From Candidatus Nomurabacteria bacterium (GTDB lineage: Bacteria; Patescibacteriota; Minisyncoccia; Phycocordibacterales; UBA9973), in the NCBI GenBank assembly GCA_943350065.1, contig CALQZZ010000013.1:1-10081 (forward strand): 10,081 nt of DNA. Direction: 5' to 3'. The notes beneath the pieces were generated by a model. It did no database searches. It was not told where the DNA came from and was given only the letters and a program-made list of their open reading frames with translations. The first letter of the stretch is position 1. Every line of letters starts with the position of its first letter. Shown in pieces: positions 1-5,054 of the stretch. The translations under genes were made by a program, and so were the position numbers.

Positions 1-65
1 AAACCTAAATATGGCAATATCGCCACCCATATACCTATAATTAAAAATATTCGTGCTTTTTTCAT
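1..65 (-). CDS. Partial gene, N-terminus of a membrane protein
   Basis: The minus strand opens at an ATG at 63-65 and runs off the left edge after 21 codons. The visible start MKKARIFLIIGIWVAILPYL has two lysines and then a long hydrophobic stretch (about residues 6-20), so it looks like a signal anchor or first membrane helix. It starts 18 bases after the rsmI stop, on the same strand, and has its own -10 box just upstream. I do not recognise the family, and too little is visible to assign a function. The start is plausible because a perfect TATAAT lies 7 bases before it; the reading frame beyond the edge is unknown. Confidence 0.55.
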   Translation of the reverse strand, partial: MKKARIFLIIGIWVAILPYLG

Positions 66-72
66 ATGTTCT

Positions 73-81
73 ATTATATCA
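73..81 (-). promoter_or_regulatory. Extended -10 promoter, likely leaderless
   Basis: On the minus strand the bases read TGA-TATAAT, a perfect -10 hexamer with the extended TGn element. Seven bases separate it from the ATG at 65-63, so transcription would begin at or next to the start codon. It lies between the rsmI stop and the partial gene. No good -35 is needed with an extended -10, and none is evident. Confidence 0.5.
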
Positions 82-83
82 AA

Positions 84-758
84 TTAGGCGACAATGACAA
101 CAAATTCCCCTTTTTGTTTTACTGTATTTTTTGTGTAATATTCGAGCAATTCTGATGGTGTACCAGTCTTAAATTCTTCATATATTTTAGTAATTTCTCG
201 AGCCACACAGACTTTTTTATTTGGTGTAAATTTTACTAATGCTTCGAGCGTTTTGAGTATTCGATGTGATGATTCATAAAAAGCCATAGTCCTCTCAGAC
301 TCTGCTATTTCTTTAAAAAGTGTTTCCCTGCCCTTTTTGTGTGGCAAGAACCCCAAGAATGTGAATTCGTGTATTGGAAGTCCACAAGCAGAAAGCGCTG
401 TGATAATTGCTGAAGGCCCTGGAACTGGAATCACATTTACAGAATCTGTAAATTTAGCTTTTATTTGAGATACAAGCAAAGCACCTGGATCTGATATTCC
501 TGGTGTACCTGCATCTGAAACGAGTGCAATATTTTTCCCTTCTTCGAGTAGTTCAAAAATTTTATCTGTCTTACCAATCTTGCTCTGTGCATGATAGCTC
601 ATCGTAGCTTTTTTTATTTCATACTTATTTAGAATCTTTTGTGTCATACGAGTGTCTTCACACAAGATCAAATCCACTTCACCCAAAATGCGAATTGCTC
701 GAAGCGTAATGTCTTCCATATTTCCTATCGGTGTCGCTATGACGTAAAAATTACTCAT
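84..758 (-). CDS. rsmI: 16S rRNA (cytidine(1402)-2'-O)-methyltransferase RsmI
   Basis: RsmI uses S-adenosylmethionine to methylate the 2'-hydroxyl of C1402 in the decoding centre of 16S rRNA. The 224-residue protein shows the family signatures in order: ATPIGN at 8-13, CEDTR at 33-37, the SDAGTPGISDPG loop at 81-92, PVPGPSA at 111-117, GFLP at 136-139, YESSHR at 161-166 and AREITK at 187-192. It ends soon after the KGEFV strand at 216-220. Most RsmI proteins are near 280 residues with a small C-terminal domain; that domain is missing here, which I recall as common in reduced CPR genomes. The ATG at 756-758 gives the expected N-terminus (MSNFYVIATPIGN). It has its own extended -10 promoter and is not part of the ATP operon. 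Confidence 0.95.
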   Translation of the reverse strand: MSNFYVIATPIGNMEDITLRAIRILGEVDLILCEDTRMTQKILNKYEIKKATMSYHAQSKIGKTDKIFELLEEGKNIALVSDAGTPGISDPGALLVSQIKAKFTDSVNVIPVPGPSAIITALSACGLPIHEFTFLGFLPHKKGRETLFKEIAESERTMAFYESSHRILKTLEALVKFTPNKKVCVAREITKIYEEFKTGTPSELLEYYTKNTVKQKGEFVVIVA

Positions 759-764
759 TTGTTG

Positions 765-773
765 ATTATAGCA
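765..773 (-). promoter_or_regulatory. Extended -10 promoter of rsmI, likely leaderless
   Basis: The minus strand reads TGC-TATAAT, a perfect -10 with an extended TGn. Only six bases (CAACAA) lie between it and the rsmI ATG, so the predicted start of transcription falls at or within a base or two of the start codon. Just upstream is a short perfect palindrome, AAAAAAGCTTTTTT (773-786). No convincing -35 is seen. Confidence 0.6.
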
Positions 774-781
774 AAAAAGCT

Positions 782-830
782 TTTTTTATATTATTGACTT
801 TTAAATACAATATGTTAATATTTAAATAAA
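782..830 (+). repeat. 49-bp direct repeat, copy 1 (promoter cassette)
   Basis: This AT-rich segment is identical base for base to 1482-1530, exactly 700 bases away. It carries the promoter elements TTGACT and TGT-TAATAT and ends shortly before the lipoprotein gene. The identity stops abruptly at 831/1531, where the two leaders differ. Confidence 0.9.
794..821 (+). promoter_or_regulatory. Promoter of the lipoprotein gene
   Basis: TTGACT (794-799) matches the -35 consensus at five of six bases. After 16 bases comes TAATAT (816-821), preceded by TGT, an extended -10 element. The predicted transcript begins near 828, leaving a leader of about 30 A/T-rich bases with no Shine-Dalgarno sequence. 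Its duplication before the next gene supports a regulatory role. Confidence 0.55.
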
Positions 831-857
831 CAAAAAATAACTTAGAACCTTAAAAAA

Positions 858-1427
858 ATGAAGAAAAAATTATTGGTGATATTGATCACCTTTGCAACAT
901 TAAGTGCATGCAACAAAAAAGAGATTGTTATAAAAGACAATCCAATGTCTAACAAAAAAATAGACATAACTTTCTCTGTAATGGATGGAACATTTTTCTG
1001 GAACGATACCTCGTTTAGTAAAAATGGAAATGATTACTCTGTAGAAATAATGCAAAGAATAATAGTATATTTAAGCATGCAAAAGGGTCAAAAATTACAA
1101 AGAGAACAATTTGGTTTTTACCAAAATGGTGAGCCAGATTATGGTTATGCAAAAGGAACTGATCACAATATCGCTTTTTCTGTTTACGGAATGAGTAGAC
1201 ATCGTTCTGGTGTAGCTGTTCTATTAGAGGATAAAAAAACGAAAGTATTAACTGCTTATAAATTCCAATTGAATGGGATTTATTTAAAAGAAATACCTGG
1301 TGATTATTCCATTAAAAGAATTACTGAATATGACGATAAAATCATCATATCTTTAAGTAAAGGAAATGGGCAATTTATTCTTCCAGATAATAATCTTTGT
1401 ATGACTAAATACCAATCAACAGATTAG
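858..1427 (+). CDS. Predicted lipoprotein of unknown function
   Basis: The 189-residue product begins with a type II signal peptide: lysines at 2-4, a hydrophobic core, and a lipobox LSAC at 15-18 with Cys18 as the predicted lipidation site, followed by Asn. The mature part is hydrophilic and looks beta-rich, with a second cysteine at 181. I recognise no domain. The ATG at 858 is the start that gives a proper signal peptide; the leader is A-rich with no Shine-Dalgarno. It has its own promoter and terminator and is transcribed divergently from rsmI. The lipoprotein form and A-rich leader recall Bacteroidetes, so transfer is possible, but I cannot show it. It would be anchored on the outer face of the membrane. 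The function is unknown. Confidence 0.8.
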   Translation: MKKKLLVILITFATLSACNKKEIVIKDNPMSNKKIDITFSVMDGTFFWNDTSFSKNGNDYSVEIMQRIIVYLSMQKGQKLQREQFGFYQNGEPDYGYAKGTDHNIAFSVYGMSRHRSGVAVLLEDKKTKVLTAYKFQLNGIYLKEIPGDYSIKRITEYDDKIIISLSKGNGQFILPDNNLCMTKYQSTD

Positions 1428-1449
1428 TGAGTTTAAACCCAGCTCACAC

Positions 1450-1487
1450 AACCGCTCGAAATACACAAAGTATTAGGGCGGTTTTTT
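1450..1487 (+). terminator. Intrinsic terminator after the lipoprotein gene
   Basis: AACCGC (1450-1455) pairs with GCGGTT (1478-1483), and a second inner stem AATAC (1460-1464) pairs with GTATT (1470-1474) around an ACAAA loop. A run of six T (1482-1487) follows. It ends the upstream gene, and its T run overlaps the start of the second 49-bp promoter repeat. Confidence 0.8.
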
Positions 1488-1530
1488 ATATTATTGACTT
1501 TTAAATACAATATGTTAATATTTAAATAAA
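1482..1530 (+). repeat. 49-bp direct repeat, copy 2 (promoter cassette)
   Basis: This is the perfect second copy of 782-830. Its first bases are the T run of the preceding terminator, so terminator and promoter are fused. It sits 20 bases before the next ATG. Confidence 0.9.
1494..1521 (+). promoter_or_regulatory. Promoter of the second exported-protein gene
   Basis: It has the same elements as the first copy: TTGACT (1494-1499), a 16-base spacer, then TAATAT (1516-1521) with TGT before it. The predicted transcript begins near 1528, about 23 bases before the ATG at 1551. Confidence 0.55.
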
Positions 1531-1550
1531 TACTTCACATTAAAAAAACC

Positions 1551-2003
1551 ATGAAAAATAAAGCTCTCAAGATCACCTACTTGGTGATATTAAGTTTGTT
1601 GTTTCTTTCAAAAACAACAAAAGCACAATCAGGTTCAATGTATTGCGGAAATTATAATCCACAAAACATGGAAGTGGCTCTTCCGTATTACAACGATACG
1701 GTGAATGTGTATTTACTTTACGACAAAAATGGTAAATTTACTTACAATGATCAAGACCACAAAGATGGTAAAAACATAACATATCAAAAAATTGCAAATA
1801 AAAATTTTAAGAAATTAGAATCGCATAATGATATTATCATACCTGTAAGTTTTGATAATTTGCAAATATTCGAAGAAGTATTTAAAAAATACAAAAAAGA
1901 AAATTTGCAAATTAAAGATGTTAAAATTACCTGCAACGTTGTTTTGGGAAGTCCAGGAAAATGGGCAACCGAAGTTTCTATTTATTTAGAACAGAAAAAA
2001 TAA
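1551..2003 (+). CDS. Predicted secreted protein of unknown function
   Basis: The 150-residue product has a type I signal peptide: a basic start, a hydrophobic core at about 10-20, and a likely cleavage after TKA at 23-25, leaving a mature protein starting QSGSM. The mature chain is lysine-rich and has only two cysteines, Cys32 and Cys128, which could form one disulfide bond. I recognise no domain. The start at 1551 gives a proper signal peptide; the leader is A-rich without a Shine-Dalgarno. It shares a 49-bp promoter segment with the lipoprotein gene upstream, and both signal-peptide regions contain TTGGTGATATT, so the two may be parts of one family of surface proteins even though the mature chains show no obvious similarity. 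It is transcribed toward the ATP operon and shares its terminator. Confidence 0.8.
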   Translation: MKNKALKITYLVILSLLFLSKTTKAQSGSMYCGNYNPQNMEVALPYYNDTVNVYLLYDKNGKFTYNDQDHKDGKNITYQKIANKNFKKLESHNDIIIPVSFDNLQIFEEVFKKYKKENLQIKDVKITCNVVLGSPGKWATEVSIYLEQKK

Positions 2004-2004
2004 C

Positions 2005-2036
2005 AAAAAGTCCCGAACGAATCGGGACTTTTTTTA
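2005..2036. terminator. Bidirectional terminator between convergent genes
   Basis: A perfect 12-bp stem, 2005-2016 with 2022-2033, closes on the loop ACGAA. On the plus strand it ends in a T run just after the secreted-protein stop (2001-2003). On the minus strand it directly follows the atpC stop (2034-2036), and its A/T-rich arm supplies a run of five T. It therefore ends both the exported-protein gene and the ATP operon. Confidence 0.9.
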
Positions 2037-2498
2037 TTTTCTATACCTTCTAGTCTTCCACTTGTCAGCGATTTTGACGCGAGTGAGGGAGCGTTCGAGT
2101 TCGGATGCAAAGTGTTCATAGTCTACGACTTCTTTGTTCTCTGCGAGTTTTTGAAGTTCTAATGATCGAGCTTTTGCTTTCTCGATAGCTTCATCGGTGA
2201 TGTCGGTTATGTGTTCTGCGAAATCGGCAAGGATGGCGACAGTGGTGATGCCCCCTGCCTGCGCAGGCAGGTCTTCTTTTTTAACTTCAACGAAGCCACC
2301 CACGACTGCATACGGAACATGCTCGCCATTTGCTAGGGCTACGATGTCGCCGGATTTTAGGCCTGCTATTATTGGCACATGTTCAGGCAAGATCGTAATC
2401 TCCCCTTCCAGTGTCGGCAATGTCACACTCTCAACAAGCTCTTCTAATACGAGCTTTTCTGGAGTGACTATTTTTAGTTTTAATTGTTTTGTTGACAT
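2034..2498 (-). CDS. atpC: F1Fo ATP synthase subunit epsilon
   Basis: Epsilon belongs to the central stalk of F1; it binds gamma and the c-ring and can restrain ATP hydrolysis. The 154-residue product has the N-terminal beta-sandwich (about 5-98) with the conserved TPEK, LEGEITILPEHVP and GGFVEV stretches, and a C-terminal helical region (about 102-154). Residues 75-83 (EDLPAQAGG) are encoded by a palindromic repeat and sit in a loop between GGFVEVKK and ITTVAILAD, where other epsilons have no such insert. The ATG at 2496-2498 overlaps the -35 box of a promoter on the opposite strand. It is separated from atpD by 208 bases rather than a few, the only wide gap in the operon apart from atpE-atpF. 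It is the last gene before the shared terminator. Confidence 0.95.
   Translation of the reverse strand: MSTKQLKLKIVTPEKLVLEELVESVTLPTLEGEITILPEHVPIIAGLKSGDIVALANGEHVPYAVVGGFVEVKKEDLPAQAGGITTVAILADFAEHITDITDEAIEKAKARSLELQKLAENKEVVDYEHFASELERSLTRVKIADKWKTRRYRK
2254..2271. repeat. 18-bp perfect GC-rich palindrome inside atpC
   Basis: CCTGCCTGC is followed directly by its reverse complement GCAGGCAGG. It lies in an otherwise AT-rich region and is read in frame within atpC as part of EDLPAQAGG. I recall palindromes of this type as dispersed repeats in Parcubacteria genomes; no second copy is present in this window. Confidence 0.75.
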
Positions 2499-2520
2499 TT
2501 TAATTTTATTATGCTATACT
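2492..2520 (+). promoter_or_regulatory. Strong sigma-70-type promoter between atpC and atpD
   Basis: TTGACA (2492-2497) is a perfect -35. After exactly 17 bases comes TATACT (2515-2520), five of six matches to the -10, preceded by TGC for an extended -10. It points away from atpC, toward the small gene at 2550, and would start transcription near 2527. The -35 overlaps the atpC start codon on the other strand. Confidence 0.75.
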
Positions 2521-2549
2521 TTAATGGTATTAACTTAAATTTCTTCGTC

Positions 2550-2672
2550 ATGAAAAAAGATGCAAAAATGTTGAAGTATGTAGTAATTGCTGGTTTGTTA
2601 TTATTAACACTGCAAGGAACTATACTTCATTACACCAGCGGATTAAAAGAAACATTATTATGGCTATTTTAA
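2550..2672 (+). CDS. Small single-helix membrane peptide, 40 residues
   Basis: An ATG at 2550-2552 opens a 40-codon frame ending in TAA at 2670-2672. The peptide starts with lysines (MKKDAKMLKY), has a hydrophobic helix at about 10-27, and ends in LKETLLWLF. It is too short for a usual gene caller, but it has a near-consensus promoter about 30 bases upstream and an intrinsic terminator 5 bases after the stop, so it is a complete transcription unit. It lies antisense to the gap between atpD and atpC and converges on atpD. No Shine-Dalgarno is seen, as for most genes here. I do not recognise the peptide. The unit could also act as a small antisense RNA, with the frame fortuitous. Confidence 0.6.
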   Translation: MKKDAKMLKYVVIAGLLLLTLQGTILHYTSGLKETLLWLF

Positions 2673-2677
2673 TCATT

Positions 2678-2704
2678 AAAGATTCCTCCGGGAATCTTTT
2701 TTTA
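2678..2704 (+). terminator. Intrinsic terminator of the small peptide gene
   Basis: AAAGATTCC (2678-2686) pairs perfectly with GGAATCTTT (2691-2699) around the loop TCCG, and a T run continues to 2703. On the minus strand the same hairpin follows the atpD stop but lacks a clean T run, so it should stop the plus-strand transcript better than the ATP operon transcript. Confidence 0.8.
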
Positions 2705-2706
2705 TT

Positions 2707-4077
2707 TTACAACGCACCTTTCATATAAAACTCATTCTCGGCCAAGGCATCATGCTTGCCATCAAGGATTTCACGGAATGAACGGATTGTATCTGCGAGC
2801 GGGACGTATTGGCCCGGTGCACCAGTGAATTGTTCAGCGACGAAGAATGGTTGTGAAAGGAATTTTTGAATCTTACGAGCACGAGCTACGAGTTCACGGT
2901 CTGCATCAGAAAGTTCTTCAATACCGAGGATGGCGATGATGTCTTGCAAGTCCTTGTATCTTTGTAGAACTCTTTGCACTTCACGAGCGACTTCGTAATG
3001 TTCTTTTCCGACGATGTTTGGATCGAGGATTGTAGATGATGAGTCCAAAGGATCAACAGCTGGATAAATACCTATTTCAGAAAGTGAACGGTTTAGAACA
3101 ACAGTAGAGTCGAGGTGAGAGAAAGTAGTAGCTGGAGCTGGGTCTGTGAGGTCGTCGGCTGGCACGTAAACGGCTTGGACGGATGTCACAGAGCCTTTGT
3201 CTGTACTAGTGATGCGTTCTTGTAGATTTCCCATTTCTGTCGCAAGGGTCGGCTGGTAACCCACAGCTGAAGGAATACGGCCGAGGAGCGCAGAAACTTC
3301 GGAACCTGCTTGAGTAAAGCGGAAAATGTTGTCGATGAAGAAGAGGACGTCTTTACCTTCAGCATCACGAAAGTGTTCCGCCATTGTGAGTCCTGAGAGG
3401 GCCACACGGAGACGAGCACCTGGCGGCTCATTCATTTGCCCGAAGACCATCGCAACTTTGTCGAGCACTTTTGAATCTTTCATTTCGTGGTAGAGGTCAT
3501 TACCTTCACGAGTTCTTTCTCCTACTCCTGCGAATACAGAATATCCGCCGTGGTTTGATGCGATGTTGTGGATGAGCTCTTGAATAACGACAGTCTTACC
3601 CACACCGGCACCTCCAAAGAGACCAACTTTTCCTCCTTTCAAAACAGGACAGATAAGGTCGATAACTTTGATACCAGTTTCGAGGATTTCAATCTTTGTT
3701 GATTGAGATACGTAGTCTGGAGCTTTACGGTGAATTGGTGAAGTAGTTGCTTTTACTTCTGCACCGTCATCGATAACAGCACCAAGCACATTGAAGATAC
3801 GGCCGAGAGTTTCTTTACCGACTGGTACTGAAATAGGCTTGCCTGTGTTTACGACTTCTTGTCCGCGAGCGAGACCGTCAGTAGTATCCATAGCCACTGT
3901 ACGCACGACTCCTCCACCGATGTTTTGTTCGACTTCCAAAACGATAGTTTTGGCACCGCGAAGCCCGTCGGGCGAAGTGGTGCGAACCTCAAGCGCAGAA
4001 TAAATTTCTGGAATTTGATCTCCGAAATCCACATCCACGACCGGTCCGATTATTCTTTTTATTGTTCCTTTGTTCAT
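2707..4077 (-). CDS. atpD: F1Fo ATP synthase subunit beta
   Basis: Beta carries the catalytic nucleotide sites of the F1 head. The 456-residue product has the beta-barrel start (MNKGTIKRIIGPVVDVDF), the Walker A loop GGAGVGKT at 155-162, GERTREGND at 186-194 with the catalytic glutamate at 187, the Walker B region LFFIDN at 245-250, and the loop AVGYQPTL at 271-278. The DELSEED lever reads EELSDAD at 387-393. It ends with FYMKGAL, like other beta subunits. Length and all key residues are normal. The base composition is more GC-rich than that of the unknown genes beside it, as expected for a highly expressed gene. It starts 5 bases after the stop of the coiled-coil-type gene, so the two are surely cotranscribed. 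Confidence 0.98.
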   Translation of the reverse strand: MNKGTIKRIIGPVVDVDFGDQIPEIYSALEVRTTSPDGLRGAKTIVLEVEQNIGGGVVRTVAMDTTDGLARGQEVVNTGKPISVPVGKETLGRIFNVLGAVIDDGAEVKATTSPIHRKAPDYVSQSTKIEILETGIKVIDLICPVLKGGKVGLFGGAGVGKTVVIQELIHNIASNHGGYSVFAGVGERTREGNDLYHEMKDSKVLDKVAMVFGQMNEPPGARLRVALSGLTMAEHFRDAEGKDVLFFIDNIFRFTQAGSEVSALLGRIPSAVGYQPTLATEMGNLQERITSTDKGSVTSVQAVYVPADDLTDPAPATTFSHLDSTVVLNRSLSEIGIYPAVDPLDSSSTILDPNIVGKEHYEVAREVQRVLQRYKDLQDIIAILGIEELSDADRELVARARKIQKFLSQPFFVAEQFTGAPGQYVPLADTIRSFREILDGKHDALAENEFYMKGAL

Positions 4078-4082
4078 AATAA

Positions 4083-5045
4083 TTATTTTTTTTCTAAGTT
4101 GTTAATAATTTCTTCCAATTCTTTCATCCACGTTTCATAATTAATTTGTTCTGTTTTATCCTTATTCCATCCTCTAAATTCAAACGGATTTTCTTTATAT
4201 TTTTCACTTAGCTCCCTTATTTCTTTCAGCATGTTCTCATTTATTTTAGATTTTATTTTTTCATCAAAATTTGAAGATATTTTTTTTATGCTTTCCACTC
4301 TTTCTTTTAAATGTTCTGGGCTGCCTAAATCTCCATAAAGAGTAGTAACTCTTTCTCCGAGAAGGATTCCTTCAAAATTATCTTTCTTTAATACCCAATA
4401 TTCATTCAAAAATCCTTCTTTGTAAATAGTTTTTAAATCAGTGAGTTCTTTAATACGATTACCTAAAAAATTCTCATTATTTTTACTGATTGTTTGAAAT
4501 TTATTTATCATTTCAGTTAAATTCCCAAACAATTCCACTATTCTATCATCCTCTTTTTTAGGATTATATGATACTTTAACTTGGAGTAAAATTGTGTTCA
4601 AAAGATAATTTAAGGAATTCTTTTCGGCATCATTAAGCTTATTTTTTGATATCGTTTCTAGAAAAGAATTAAAAGCACTGCCTGATTCTAAAAAGAATGC
4701 TGGTCTTTCACCCCACATTTTAGCTTTTTCTAAACCTAAACCAAGTTTTTTTAAATCTTCAGAATTTTTTTCTTCTATCTCAATAAGTTTTTTTGAAAGC
4801 TCTAATGAATATTCTTTACTTTGTTCCGAAACGCTTTCAGGGACGTCAAAGTGTCCTTCTTCTATGGATTTCATAATCTCATCAATTTCTGGATCATTAT
4901 CGCTTGTTTCAGGTAAAAATTTATCTTTAAATTCTCCCCCAAAAGATTTTATTTCTGGACGCGACTTTTCAATCTCCTCTAATACAGAAGTTAATTTTGT
5001 TAATTCCTCGAGTAATTTATTTTCTTGTGGTAGTTTTCCTTCCAT
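4083..5045 (-). CDS. Unknown charged helical protein inside the ATP operon
   Basis: The 320-residue product is rich in Glu, Lys, Asn and Leu and has no signal peptide or membrane helix. Several stretches (about 8-30, 75-110, 245-285 and 300-320) look like amphipathic helix or coiled coil, for example ELSKKLIEIEEKNSEDLKKL. I recognise no catalytic motif or family. The ATG at 5043-5045 is 9 bases after the atpG stop, and the TAA is 5 bases before atpD, so it is built into the operon and should be made with the ATP synthase. Its AT content is clearly higher than that of atpD and atpA, which suggests later insertion or weaker codon selection. A role as an assembly or regulatory partner of F1 is only a guess from position; it could also be a passenger. 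Confidence 0.85.
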   Translation of the reverse strand: MEGKLPQENKLLEELTKLTSVLEEIEKSRPEIKSFGGEFKDKFLPETSDNDPEIDEIMKSIEEGHFDVPESVSEQSKEYSLELSKKLIEIEEKNSEDLKKLGLGLEKAKMWGERPAFFLESGSAFNSFLETISKNKLNDAEKNSLNYLLNTILLQVKVSYNPKKEDDRIVELFGNLTEMINKFQTISKNNENFLGNRIKELTDLKTIYKEGFLNEYWVLKKDNFEGILLGERVTTLYGDLGSPEHLKERVESIKKISSNFDEKIKSKINENMLKEIRELSEKYKENPFEFRGWNKDKTEQINYETWMKELEEIINNLEKK

Positions 5046-5054
5046 ATATTTATA

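Noticed and set aside
773..786. AAAAAAGCTTTTTT palindrome as a terminator
   Set aside because: It is almost all A/T with a tiny GC core, and it sits upstream of two divergent genes, where no transcript needs to end.
2197..2538. 113-codon plus-strand frame opposite atpC
   Set aside because: It is a shadow of atpC, rich in Ser and Thr without domain features; its end only overlaps the real promoter at 2492-2520.
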